From Acidobacteriota bacterium (lineage in GTDB: Bacteria > Acidobacteriota > Vicinamibacteria > Vicinamibacterales > UBA8438), in the NCBI GenBank assembly GCA_009861545.1, contig VXME01000077.1, positions 63,245 through 102,086 on the forward strand: a DNA stretch of 38,842 bases, in the 5' to 3' direction. The translations under genes and the position numbers were made by a program. The notes under the pieces are model-generated. The model was not told the origin of the DNA. It made no database searches and was given only the letters and a program-made list of their open reading frames with translations. Shown here piece by piece: positions 16,680 to 25,258 of the stretch (its first letter is position 1; every line of letters starts with the position of its first letter).

Positions 16680-17891
16680 GTGGAGGCTGATCGTCGTTTG
16701 CTGACCCGTGTCGTGCTGCGCAACTACAAGAGCATTGCCGCATGTGACGTCTCGCCTGCGCAGTTGACGTTTCTGGTCGGTCCGAACGGCTCGGGCAAGA
16801 GCAACTTCCTCGACGCGCTGCGTTTCGTTGCCGATGCGGTTCGGTTTTCGCTCGACCACGCGCTGCGGGATAGAGGCGGGATCGGCGAGGTTCGGCGGAG
16901 GTCCGGGGGCCATCCCAATCACTTCGGGATTGGCATCAAGCTCGGTCTGGCACAGTCGGCGGCAAGCTACGCGTTCACGGTCGGCGCAAAGCCACGCGGC
17001 GGGTACGAGGTGCAACGCGAGGAGTGCCGCGTCGCTCGATACGACGGCAGCGAGCGTCACTTCTACTCGGTCGAGCGTGGGCGAGTTGCCGAGAGCACCC
17101 TGTCCCCATCTCCCGTCGCCGCCGATGATCGCCTCTACCTCGTGAACGTCTCGGGTGTCGAGGCTTTTAGACCCGTATATGACGCGCTCGTGGGCATGGG
17201 GTTCTATAGCCTGAATCCCGAAGCGATCCGGGAGCTTCAGTCGCCCGACCCGGGCGATCTGCTGCAGCGGGACGGAGGTAACATCGCCAGCGTACTTGCC
17301 AATCTGCGCACCCGTTCACCTGACGTCAAGAAGCGGGTCGAGGAGTACCTGGGCAAGGTGGTTTCCGGAATCTCGGGCGTCGACGAAAGGTCTGTCGGCC
17401 CCAAGGAGACCCTGGAGTTCAGGCAGGAGGTGCGCGGGGCTCGCTACCCGTGGCGGTTCTTTGCGAGCAGCATGTCGGACGGAACGCTGCGCGCGCTGGG
17501 TGTGCTCGTCGCGCTGTTTCAGGGATTCGCCGGCGCGGAATCGACTCGGCGATGCGTCGGTATAGAGGAGCCCGAGGTCGCTCTGCACCCGGCGGCCGCG
17601 GGAGTTCTGATCGACGGGCTCCAGGACGCCGCGGAGCAGGCACAGATCCTCGTCACGAGCCACAGCCCCGATTTGCTGGACAACAGGGAGATACCCGACG
17701 ATGCAATCATCGCGGTTGTTGCGGAACATGGCGAGAGTCGCATCGGTCCTCTGGATGAAGTAGGACGGTCTGCGCTCAGGGATCATCTCTACACCGCCGG
17801 CGAGCTCCTCCGCATGAATCAACTGCGCCCTGACCCGAGCGTCTTCGAATTGCGACCGGAACAGCTTCACCTGTTCCACGTCCTGCCATGA
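16680..17891 (+). CDS. ABC/OLD-type ATPase (AAA_21-like), partner of the TOPRIM-like gene
   Basis: A 403-residue ATPase with a GTG start four bases after GGAGG (16671-16675). Walker A is GPNGSGKS at residues 34-41. The C-terminal half has the SMSDGTLRALGV signature loop, Walker B with adjacent acidic residues GIEEPEVALHP (from residue 294), and an H-loop VTSHSPDLLD. This is the SMC/RecF-like architecture of OLD-family and RloA-like ATPases, but there is no TOPRIM nuclease domain at the C-terminus. That activity may be supplied by the next gene, three bases downstream. The pair resembles split OLD/PARIS-type anti-phage systems. A CATAGAAT at about 16649 may be the -10 of its promoter. Confidence 0.88.
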   Translation: MEADRRLLTRVVLRNYKSIAACDVSPAQLTFLVGPNGSGKSNFLDALRFVADAVRFSLDHALRDRGGIGEVRRRSGGHPNHFGIGIKLGLAQSAASYAFTVGAKPRGGYEVQREECRVARYDGSERHFYSVERGRVAESTLSPSPVAADDRLYLVNVSGVEAFRPVYDALVGMGFYSLNPEAIRELQSPDPGDLLQRDGGNIASVLANLRTRSPDVKKRVEEYLGKVVSGISGVDERSVGPKETLEFRQEVRGARYPWRFFASSMSDGTLRALGVLVALFQGFAGAESTRRCVGIEEPEVALHPAAAGVLIDGLQDAAEQAQILVTSHSPDLLDNREIPDDAIIAVVAEHGESRIGPLDEVGRSALRDHLYTAGELLRMNQLRPDPSVFELRPEQLHLFHVLP

Positions 17892-17894
17892 GCG

Positions 17895-18491
17895 ATGGCA
17901 AGAATCGTTGCCATCGTCGAGGGGCATGGCGAGATGGACGCGGTCCCGATTCTGCTAGGCCGAATCGCCGAGGCGGTCGCCCCGGCTACCGACGTCGCTA
18001 TTCTCCCGCCGATACGCGTCGACCGGTACGGTGTCGTTAAGCAGGGAGAGCTGGAACGGGCCGTCGAGTTGGCAGCTCGAATGACTGGAACCGACGGGAG
18101 CATTCTACTGCTGCTGGACGCCGACGACGATTGCCCGGCAGAACTTGGTCCCGCGCTGTTGGAGCGAGCCAGGGCTGCGCGACCGGATCGCATGATTCGC
18201 GTCGTGCTCGCAAAGGCAGAGTACGAAGCGTGGTTCCTTGCGGCGACGGCATCGATTGCCGGGCGCTGCGACATTGACGAAGCCGCGGCGCAACCCGACG
18301 ATCCAGAAGGGATCAGAGACGCAAAAAGGTGGCTGACCGCACGGATGCCCTTCGGTCGCTCATACCGTCCGACTCGGGATCAGGCGAACCTGACGGAGGA
18401 CTTCGACCTCGATGCCGCCCGGCAGGCAGCGCCCTCGTTCGACAAGCTGTGGCGGGACGTCAGTGCGTTGCTGGCGCCGGATACGCCTTGA
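17895..18491 (+). CDS. DUF4276-like protein with a TOPRIM-type acidic signature
   Basis: A 198-residue protein starting three bases after the ATPase stop, so the two are co-transcribed and probably act together. The N-terminal strand-turn AIVEGHGE contains an invariant-looking Glu (E9). LLLLDADDD places a DxD at D75/D77. Glu followed by DxD is the TOPRIM metal-binding pattern. VVLAKAEYEAWFLA is the conserved middle motif I associate with DUF4276. It would be the nuclease or effector to the adjacent ATPase. The assignment to DUF4276 is from memory of the motif, and nuclease activity is inferred. Confidence 0.75.
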   Translation: MARIVAIVEGHGEMDAVPILLGRIAEAVAPATDVAILPPIRVDRYGVVKQGELERAVELAARMTGTDGSILLLLDADDDCPAELGPALLERARAARPDRMIRVVLAKAEYEAWFLAATASIAGRCDIDEAAAQPDDPEGIRDAKRWLTARMPFGRSYRPTRDQANLTEDFDLDAARQAAPSFDKLWRDVSALLAPDTP

Positions 18492-18544
18492 GGTGATGCC
18501 CTCTTTCGCCGCAGTCAACCGCATCCGACGACACCCGGCACGCG

Positions 18545-19222
18545 TCACGCCAGGTGCCGCCGGTAGAACGCGAGCATCCGCGTCCAGCACTCGGCGGCGT
18601 ACTCGGCGTGGTAGACCTCGGCGCGGGTGTCGTTGAAGAAGGCGTGGTCGGCGCCCTCGAAGATCGTGATCTCGACCTCCTTGCCGGCCGCCCGCAGGTC
18701 GGCCTCCAGCTTGCGGGCGACCTCCGGGGTGACGAAGCCGTCCTTCTCGGCGAAGAATCCGAGGACCGGCGCCCGCAGGCTCGCCAGATCGGGTGTGACG
18801 TTGGGGTGGATGCCGTAGAAATCGACGCAGGCGCCGACCTTCGCGTTTGCGCACGCGGCGAACAGTGAGAGCTGGCCGCCCATGCAGAACCCGACGGTCC
18901 CGACCCGGTCGCCGGTCGCCTCGTCGCGGGCAAGCAGGTAATCGACAGCGCCGCGCAGGTCCCGTTCGGTCTGCTCGATATTGAGCGCCATCATCAGCTT
19001 GCCGGCGTCGTCGGGGCTCGCGGCGGTCTCGCCGTGGTACATGTCGGGCGCGAGCGCGACGAAGCCTTCGCCGGCGAAGCGGTCGGCGACGTCCTTGACG
19101 TGATCGACGAGCCCCCACCACTCCTGGATGACGATCACGCCCGGACCGGAACCGGACGCCGGTGTTGCCAGGTAGCCGCCGGAGCTCTTCCCGTTCGCCG
19201 CGAACTCGACCATCCTGCCCAT
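18545..19222 (-). CDS. Dienelactone hydrolase family protein
   Basis: A 225-residue cytoplasmic alpha/beta hydrolase. The catalytic triad is visible: nucleophilic Cys in GFCMGG, Asp in FAEKDGFV and His in GADHAFF. QEWWGL carries the Glu typical of the family. The length matches dienelactone hydrolases. Family members open dienelactones in chlorocatechol breakdown, but many homologues have unknown substrates. The start at 19222 (MGRMVEF) is preceded by GGAGAGGAG on the minus strand. It lies 53 bp downstream of the SGNH hydrolase gene on the same strand, and convergent to the ATPase/DUF4276 pair. Confidence 0.9.
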   Translation of the reverse strand: MGRMVEFAANGKSSGGYLATPASGSGPGVIVIQEWWGLVDHVKDVADRFAGEGFVALAPDMYHGETAASPDDAGKLMMALNIEQTERDLRGAVDYLLARDEATGDRVGTVGFCMGGQLSLFAACANAKVGACVDFYGIHPNVTPDLASLRAPVLGFFAEKDGFVTPEVARKLEADLRAAGKEVEITIFEGADHAFFNDTRAEVYHAEYAAECWTRMLAFYRRHLA

Positions 19223-19275
19223 CGTCCCGCGCTCCTCTCCTTCTCTCGCTACCCTTGCAGCGCTTGCCGCCCGCT

Positions 19276-20718
19276 TCAGTCCTCGGTCGTCGCCGACACC
19301 GCGCGGCCGTCGACCGCGATTCCGGACAGGCTCTGCGCCCGGTTGTCGAACCGGTCGTCGGAGAGCGGCGCGTACAGCTCCAGACTCGACTGCAGGAGGC
19401 CGCCGGCGTGCAGCAACCCGACCTCGTCGGCGTGCAGGCCCGCCCGGTGCACCATCCAGTCCCTGTAGTCGGCCGGGGCGGGGACCGCGGTCGACCAGTC
19501 GGGGCCGGGGCCGCCGAGCACGAAGCGGTCGGGCTGCAGCCGCTCGTCGATGGTGCCGACGAGCCGTCCGTCGACGTAGAAGTGGGTCTGGCCGCGCGCC
19601 ACGTAGTGGGTCAGCGTCACGTGATGCCACTGGCCGTCGGCGCCCGGTTGCGGCGACGTGGCCGCGTTGCCGTTGGCGGAGGTGTAGACCCAGCGGCCGT
19701 TCTGAATGGCGATGGTGGCCTGGAAGCGCCGTCCGGTGGGGGTGAGCGTCATCGCCTCGAAGTCGAGCTCGGCGCGGCGGAAGGGAACCGTGACCCAGTC
19801 CACCTCGTGGCCGACGGTCTGGCCGCCGATGCTGGCGATGGTGCCGTCGCCCTCGGCCCGTACCTGGAAGGTCAAGCCGAACGAGCGCATGGTCTGGTCG
19901 ACGTTCAGCGTCAGCGGCGACCGTCCGCGGCCGCGCACCCGTGCGAAGCCGGCCGCGGTAGACCGGGTCGGGGTCGGCTTGCCGGCTTCGAGGGCATCGA
20001 AGAGGGTGGGTACAAAGGCGTGGAACATCTCGGTGTGGCCGGCCGCGTTGGGATGGATCGGCTCGGGGAAGAAGCCCCGCGCCCAGCGGCCGTAGCCGTC
20101 GTCGATGGCCCCGAGCAGGTTGACGCTCGGCACGTCCCAGGTGTTGATCAGCAGGTTCGTGGCCCGCGTGTGGGCGTACTCCGCCTCGGTGAAGTCGCCG
20201 CGCGTGTAGGTGAGCCCGATCACCGGCACGATGCCGCGCTCGCGGGCGCGAGCGATCAGACGCTGCAGGCCGTCGGCGAACTGTTGCGCGACGGCGTCGG
20301 CCGCCTCGCGCGAATCCGCGCAGCGGGGCGACGGCTGACCGGGCGGGCAGCGCATGATGCCCTCGTTGCCGAGCGACAGCGCGATGACCACGTAGCCCGG
20401 ATTGACCGGCGTCAGATAGCGCGTGCCGGGGTCCGGCTCGCCCTCCGGCTCGAAGCGCGGGGTGATGGTGATCGTGTTGTCGCCGCCCCGCGAGACGTTC
20501 AGCACTTCCCATCCCCACGGCTCCAGCAGCTCGCGCAGGCGGCCGGTGTAGCCGCCGAGGTTGAGCTCGTCGCCGGTGCCGTTGGGGACCGACGATCCCC
20601 ACAGGGCGATGCGGCGCGGGCGTTCGCCGTCGTCGGACGATTGCGCGGCGGCGCCGCCGGCTGCTAGAAGCAGAACGATCAGCACGAAGAGAACGCGGCG
20701 GAAGTCGGCAAATCGCAT
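19276..20718 (-). CDS. Secreted SGNH/GDSL hydrolase with LamG-like C-terminal domain
   Basis: A 480-residue protein. The signal peptide ends GGAAAQ. The SGNH blocks are present: nucleophile Ser in IALWGSSVPNGTG, block II Gly in SRGGDN, block III Asn in LSLGNEG, and the catalytic Asp/His region HPNAAGH. From about residue 285 the protein becomes a concanavalin/LamG-like jelly roll (WHHVTLTHYVARGQTHFYVD, GRLVGTID). Esterase activity on a carbohydrate or acyl substrate outside the cytoplasm is likely. The start at 20718 follows GAGAGGT. Confidence 0.85.
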   Translation of the reverse strand: MRFADFRRVLFVLIVLLLAAGGAAAQSSDDGERPRRIALWGSSVPNGTGDELNLGGYTGRLRELLEPWGWEVLNVSRGGDNTITITPRFEPEGEPDPGTRYLTPVNPGYVVIALSLGNEGIMRCPPGQPSPRCADSREAADAVAQQFADGLQRLIARARERGIVPVIGLTYTRGDFTEAEYAHTRATNLLINTWDVPSVNLLGAIDDGYGRWARGFFPEPIHPNAAGHTEMFHAFVPTLFDALEAGKPTPTRSTAAGFARVRGRGRSPLTLNVDQTMRSFGLTFQVRAEGDGTIASIGGQTVGHEVDWVTVPFRRAELDFEAMTLTPTGRRFQATIAIQNGRWVYTSANGNAATSPQPGADGQWHHVTLTHYVARGQTHFYVDGRLVGTIDERLQPDRFVLGGPGPDWSTAVPAPADYRDWMVHRAGLHADEVGLLHAGGLLQSSLELYAPLSDDRFDNRAQSLSGIAVDGRAVSATTED

Positions 20719-20916
20719 GACTTGACCTCTCTTGCACGAAGGGTTCGTTCTGGCCGTTCGCGTGCGAACTCCAGACGCCAGCAGAGAACCTGGAAACGCG
20801 CCGGCGACACCCGGTGCCGCTCGGCTTGCCCGGTGCTTGCCGGCGACGCGCAGAATAGCACGTCGGAGAGCGCCAGTTCGTGGCCGGGTCCCGCGTCTCG
20901 TGCCGCGCCGCTGGTC

Positions 20917-21714
20917 CTACCGGGAGGTAACGTCGGTGACCTCGCCGGCGGCGTCGACGAATCCGAGGCGCCCGTTACCGACCTCGCCGAGCGAGGCCAT
21001 GAATGCCCCCTGCCCGTCCAGGAAGATGATGCTCGGGGCGCCGTCCTCCGCCACGCCGGCGACGAGGCGCGTGCCGGCCGCGCCGCCGAGGTTGAGCACC
21101 GTGGCGTCGCCGACCGCGGTCAGGACGGCCCGTCGCCGGTTGTTGGCCGAGAGCGCCAGTTGCGGCATGTGGTCGCTGCCGACGGTGAGCGATGCGGCTT
21201 CCTGTCCGGCGCCGTCGGCGAGCGCCAGGCGGGGCAGGCCCTCGGCCGTCAGATGCAGTTGCAGGCGACCGCGCGCCCCGTCGCCGAGGGTCAGGATCGG
21301 CCGGCCCTGGACCGCGCCGAACAGTCCCTGCCCCTCGGCTTCGGCCCCGGCGACGACGATGGCGTCGCGGCCCTGGACCGTGGCGCGCAACCGCGTCTCT
21401 CCAGTCGGGCCGTTGAGCTGGATGAGCGGCGTCCCGTCGGGCTCGACGCCGAACGTACTGCGCACCTGGCCCGCCTGGTCGTAGAGCGTGATCGACGCGA
21501 GTCCCCCGGGGTCGCTGCCGGCGAGCACACCGCGCAGCCGTCCCGCGCCGTCGACCAGGTTCACCTGCGTTGCGGTGACCACGCCGGCCGTCCCCTGCGC
21601 CTGCACCCCGCCGGACATCGACAGGTTGGTCGCGGCGCCGCCCGCGAACGAGGCGGCCAGCATCGCGACTATCGTCCAGAGGCGCTCACGCGCCCGCCCG
21701 TGTTGTTTCGACAT
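20917..21714 (-). CDS. Secreted repeat-built beta protein of unknown function
   Basis: A 265-residue protein with a hydrophobic export segment (TIVAMLAASFAGGAA). The rest is built from a degenerate repeat of about 20-40 residues with a D-x-x-G-x-x-R-x-x-hydrophobic pattern: LVDGAGRLRGVLAG, LYDQAGQVRSTFGV, LNGPTGETRLRATV, FLDGQGAFMASLGE, FVDAAGEVTDV. This regular spacing suggests a beta-solenoid or propeller-like fold. I know of similar hypothetical proteins but no defined function. The start (MSKQHGRARE) has GGGAG eight bases upstream. It is 113 bp downstream of the MFS gene on the same strand. Confidence 0.75.
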   Translation of the reverse strand: MSKQHGRARERLWTIVAMLAASFAGGAATNLSMSGGVQAQGTAGVVTATQVNLVDGAGRLRGVLAGSDPGGLASITLYDQAGQVRSTFGVEPDGTPLIQLNGPTGETRLRATVQGRDAIVVAGAEAEGQGLFGAVQGRPILTLGDGARGRLQLHLTAEGLPRLALADGAGQEAASLTVGSDHMPQLALSANNRRRAVLTAVGDATVLNLGGAAGTRLVAGVAEDGAPSIIFLDGQGAFMASLGEVGNGRLGFVDAAGEVTDVTSR

Positions 21715-21827
21715 CTCTTGCTCCCGTGGTTGATTCGTTGTCTGCCGGCCAGCGTCCAGTGTCTGCCGCGGTCGTCCCGCGGCCGTTCTCCATGCTGCCG
21801 GTAGAGAACGGTTCCATGCGGCCCGCC

Positions 21828-23126
21828 TCACGCCTCGGTCGCCGTGAATCGGCGCCCGCGGGTCTCGGGCCCCAGCCAGACGACCGCGGCCACGAGCAGG
21901 CCGGACGCCGCGATGCAGACCATCATCGCCGACCCGGTGGTCATTCCGCCATCCTGCAACCGTCCGAGGACGAAGGGCGTCAGCGACCCGAGCGCCGCGC
22001 CCACGTGGTAAGAGAGTCCGGGACCGACGCCGCGCACGGCGGTGGGGAATCGTTCCGTGAGATACGCGGGGGCCATCCCCCAGATGCCGCCCCCCGAGGC
22101 GCCCATGACGACCGCCCCGACGGCGAGCCCCGCGTCGCCCGTCGCGCCGACGTAGGCCGGAATCGCCGCCACGCCGGTCAAAGCCGCCGCCGCCACCGCG
22201 CCCCGCCGGCCGAGCCGCGTCCCGGAGGCGTGTCCCCAGAGCGCCATTCCCACGACGGCGCCGAGATTGAACGCGAGGAGGTAGCCGAGGGGCTCGCGGC
22301 CCGCCTCGCGCAGGAAGGTCGGGTACCAGAAGCTGAGCGAGTAGTAGGAGAACATGAACGCGCCCATCAGGATCGACGCCTGCACGGTGGCCCACAACAG
22401 GTCGGGCCGGAGCAGTTGCAGTATCGACACGCGCTCGGCCGCGCTCTCGGTGCCTGCCTCCCGCAGGTGGCGCTGGCGTTCGAGCCAGACCGGGCTCTCG
22501 CTGATCCCCGACCGGATCCAGGGCACGAGCAGCGCCGGCGCGACCCCGACCCAGAACATCACGCGCCAGCCGAGCGTCGATCCGTCGGCGTCGCTGAGTG
22601 GATCCGGCAGGCCGGTGAACAGGGGATAGACGTAGTGGAACGTCAGGGCGGCCAGCATGTAGCCCCAGAACCAGCCGCCCTGCAGCAGTCCGGACGCCAG
22701 TCCGCGCAGACGCGCCGGCCACTGCTCTAGGGCCAGGGGCATGCCGGCCGCCCACGGGCCGCCCATCCCGATGCCGAACAGCGCCCGGAAGGCGAAGAGC
22801 ATCGCGTACGACGTCGAGAAGCCGCTCAGGAACGCGAACAGCGAGAACCAGAGAATCGACAGCATCAGGGGCAGCTTCCGTCCGTAGCGGTCGGCCATCA
22901 TGCCCGCCCCCAACCCGCCCACGAGCCGGAACATCAGCGTTACGGTTCCGAGCGCGCCGGCCAGCGCACGGTCGACGGTGAAGCTCTGCTGGATGTCGAT
23001 CAGGATGAACGTCAGGATGGTGAAGTCGAACGCGTCGAGCATCCAGGCGAGGAAGGTGGCGGCGAACACCTTCCTCTGCTGGCGATCGACCTCTCGGTAC
23101 CACGGCCGTGTCGGCTGTTTCACCAT
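21828..23126 (-). CDS. MFS transporter, sialate/organic-acid:H+ symporter-like
   Basis: A 432-residue protein with about twelve hydrophobic segments. WMLDAFDFTILTFIL opens TM1, and GAGMMADRYGRK is the MFS loop 2-3 signature. FRALFGIGMGGPWAAGM resembles TM4 of the SHS/NanT-like carboxylate symporters. APAYLTERFPTAVRGVGPG matches the second-half signature. Substrates in this group include sialate, lactate and aromatic acids and cannot be told apart here. The start at 23126 (MVKQPTRPW) has GGGGA eight bases upstream; a start at 23144 lacks one. It is divergent from the secreted carboxylesterase, which may supply its substrate (inference). Confidence 0.88.
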   Translation of the reverse strand: MVKQPTRPWYREVDRQQRKVFAATFLAWMLDAFDFTILTFILIDIQQSFTVDRALAGALGTVTLMFRLVGGLGAGMMADRYGRKLPLMLSILWFSLFAFLSGFSTSYAMLFAFRALFGIGMGGPWAAGMPLALEQWPARLRGLASGLLQGGWFWGYMLAALTFHYVYPLFTGLPDPLSDADGSTLGWRVMFWVGVAPALLVPWIRSGISESPVWLERQRHLREAGTESAAERVSILQLLRPDLLWATVQASILMGAFMFSYYSLSFWYPTFLREAGREPLGYLLAFNLGAVVGMALWGHASGTRLGRRGAVAAAALTGVAAIPAYVGATGDAGLAVGAVVMGASGGGIWGMAPAYLTERFPTAVRGVGPGLSYHVGAALGSLTPFVLGRLQDGGMTTGSAMMVCIAASGLLVAAVVWLGPETRGRRFTATEA

Positions 23127-23154
23127 CGGAGCGTTCCCCGCCATGGCAAACGAA

Positions 23155-23308
23155 GGCCGCAGCGCGACCCTGTGGTCGCGTTCGGCGACGGTTTCCGGGC
23201 TGGGAGTCTGCGCCGTGGAACGGCGTAGACTTCCAGTCAGGCCCGGTTGGGCGGCAATCGGAGGCCGCAGCGCGACGGCAGCGGTCGCGTTCGGCGACGA
23301 TTGTCGGG
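23155..23308 (+). repeat. Dispersed structured repeat, copy B, with a tandem partial unit
   Basis: The complete unit spans 23199-23308. It has a near-perfect hairpin at 23202-23234 (15-base arms, loop GGA, 13 of 15 positions matched), the core with CAGGCCCGGTTGGGCGGCAA, and the end GACGATTGTCGGG. An internal insertion of about 25 bases distinguishes it from copies A and C. The tail of a preceding unit is present at 23155-23200, giving a period of 108 bp (GGCCGCAGCGCGAC at 23155 and 23263). It lies between divergent genes and points towards the carboxylesterase, 97 bp from its start. Confidence 0.75.
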
Positions 23309-23404
23309 CTAGGATCGGACAAGCGCACCTTATCAGAGAGACGGCGCAAACGAGACGCGGGGGCGACGCGCGAGCGCGTGCCGCGACGACAGCGGAGACC
23401 ACAG

Positions 23405-25075
23405 ATGACCATGATCCGGTGCATTTCCATCCTTCGTGCCACGGCTTGCGCGGCTGTCGTACAGGTCCTCGCGTTCGGCGGCGCCGCCGCGGCCGGCGCC
23501 CAGACCGTCCTCGATCCCGGGACACCGGTCATGGTCACCGGCGGCGCGATCCGGGGGGCCGTCTCCGCGCGCGACGAGGGAATCATCGCTTTCAAGGGGA
23601 TCCCCTACGGCGCGCCGCCGGTCGGCGATCTGCGCTGGCGCCCGCCCGCACCGGTCGTCGGCTGGGAAGGTGTGCGCGACGCATCCGAGAGCGCCGCGAT
23701 CTGCATCCAGAATGGCGGCCGGAGCGTCACCCAGGACGAGGACTGCCTGTTCCTCAACGTCTGGGCGGCGCGCGAGTCGAGCGAGCCGCGGCCGGTGCTG
23801 TTCTGGATCCACGGCGGCGGTTACACGGGCGGCTCCGGGTCGACCGCCATCTACGACGGCGCGCCGCTCGCCGCGGATGGAGCGGTGGTGGTCACCATCA
23901 ATTACCGCCTGAACGTCTTCGGTTTCCTCGCGCACCCGGCGCTGTCGGCCGAGTCGCCGCACGGCGCGTCCGGGAACTACGGCCTGCTGGACACGGTGGC
24001 GGCGCTCGAATGGGTCCGCGACAACATCGCGACGTTCGGCGGCGATCCCGGCCGGGTGACGATCTTCGGCGAGTCGGCCGGCGGCGGCGCGGTCATGTCG
24101 GTGATGCTCATGCCGCAGGCGGAGGGACTGTTCCACCGGGCCATCGCCCAGAGCAACTGGATCAACGGCTGGGACCGGCCGCTGGCCGAGGCGGCGCGCG
24201 GCTGGGAGGCGGCCGAGGAGCAGGGACTCCGGGTGGCCGCCGCGCTCGGTATCGCGGGGACCACCGACGAGGCGCTGGCCGCGATGCGCGCGGCGAGCGC
24301 CGCCGATGTGCTGGCAGCGTCGAACGCCGACGCGGGCAGCCCGTTCCTGCGGACCGGCAACGTCTGGGCCCCCAACGTCGACGGCTGGGTCATCCCGGAC
24401 GACCCGCTGGCGATGTACCGCGCCGGCCGGCAGCACCAGGTGCCGCTCATCACCGGACTGAACGGCAATGAAGGCTCCCTGATGACGCGCAACATGGACG
24501 TTCCGGACGCCGCCGCATTCGAGGAACACGTCCGGTCGGTCTACCCGGAGTTGGCCGACGAGATGCTGGCGCACTACGACGCGTCCTCACCCGACGCCGC
24601 GCGGGCCGCCATCGACAAGGTGATCCACGACCTCTATTTCGCCGGGCCGGTGCGGGCACACGCCGAGTCGCAGGCCGCGGCCGGCGCGCCGACGTGGCTC
24701 TATCACTTCACCCGCGTGCCGCCGACGCCTTGGGGCGCCGATCTCGGATCGCACCACGCGGCGGAGCTGGTCTACGTCTTCGGCACGCTGACGCGGCGCG
24801 AGGAGGGCGGCGAGCGCCCGCTCGGTCTCACCCCGGTGGGCGACTACACCGACACCGACACCGGTCTTTCCGCCACGATGCGCGGCTACTGGGTGCAGTT
24901 CGCCGCCACCGGCAATCCGAACCGCGGCGGGCTGCCGCCGTGGCCGGTGTTCGATCCGGAGACCGATCGGCACCTGGAGTTGAGCTCGGTGATCACACCC
25001 GGCACGGGGGTCGATACCGAGGGCGCGGCGCTCTGGGAGGCGCTGGAGGCGAACCGTCGCGGCGGCGGGGAGTGA
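23405..25075 (+). CDS. Secreted type-B carboxylesterase
   Basis: A 556-residue alpha/beta hydrolase with a signal peptide ending AAAGAQ. Family hallmarks are the N-terminal FKGIPYGAPPVGDLRW, DEDCLFLNVW, the oxyanion-hole strand WIHGGGYTGGSGS, and the Ser elbow FGESAGGGAVM. Acidic NGNEGS and His in GSHHAAELVYVFG complete the triad. An ester substrate outside the cytoplasm is expected. GGAG at 23394-23397 supports the start at 23405; the open frame extends upstream through repeat B but lacks coding character there. Divergent from the MFS gene. Confidence 0.92.
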   Translation: MTMIRCISILRATACAAVVQVLAFGGAAAAGAQTVLDPGTPVMVTGGAIRGAVSARDEGIIAFKGIPYGAPPVGDLRWRPPAPVVGWEGVRDASESAAICIQNGGRSVTQDEDCLFLNVWAARESSEPRPVLFWIHGGGYTGGSGSTAIYDGAPLAADGAVVVTINYRLNVFGFLAHPALSAESPHGASGNYGLLDTVAALEWVRDNIATFGGDPGRVTIFGESAGGGAVMSVMLMPQAEGLFHRAIAQSNWINGWDRPLAEAARGWEAAEEQGLRVAAALGIAGTTDEALAAMRAASAADVLAASNADAGSPFLRTGNVWAPNVDGWVIPDDPLAMYRAGRQHQVPLITGLNGNEGSLMTRNMDVPDAAAFEEHVRSVYPELADEMLAHYDASSPDAARAAIDKVIHDLYFAGPVRAHAESQAAAGAPTWLYHFTRVPPTPWGADLGSHHAAELVYVFGTLTRREEGGERPLGLTPVGDYTDTDTGLSATMRGYWVQFAATGNPNRGGLPPWPVFDPETDRHLELSSVITPGTGVDTEGAALWEALEANRRGGGE

Positions 25076-25196
25076 GTCAAGAGCGGGTCTGCACACGGAG
25101 AGACTCGCGCTCGCTGGCTTGGACTCGTCGAGACGGGGCCGGCAAGGTGAAGGAGGCGCTGACGACGACGTGCACACGATATCTGCAACGAAATCA

Positions 25197-25225
25197 TTGC
25201 CAAAAAAAACATTGCCGCATATCAT
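25197..25225 (+). promoter_or_regulatory. Predicted sigma70-type promoter of the STAND ATPase pair
   Basis: TTGCCA (25197-25202) and TATCAT (25220-25225) are separated by 17 bases, including a run of eight A. Transcription would start near 25232, leaving a leader of about 27 bases before the ATG at 25259. This AT-rich patch stands out against the high-GC surroundings. Confidence 0.55.
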
Positions 25226-25258
25226 GATCGCATCTGTCTCGGTGCCTGGAAGACGTGA

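Noticed and set aside
18492-18544. Terminator between the convergent DUF4276 and dienelactone hydrolase genes
   Set aside because: No stable stem with a U-run could be read in this 53-bp gap.
20790-20850. Inverted GCCGGC segments as a terminator or operator
   Set aside because: Pairing is interrupted and no U-run follows; probably chance in GC-rich DNA.
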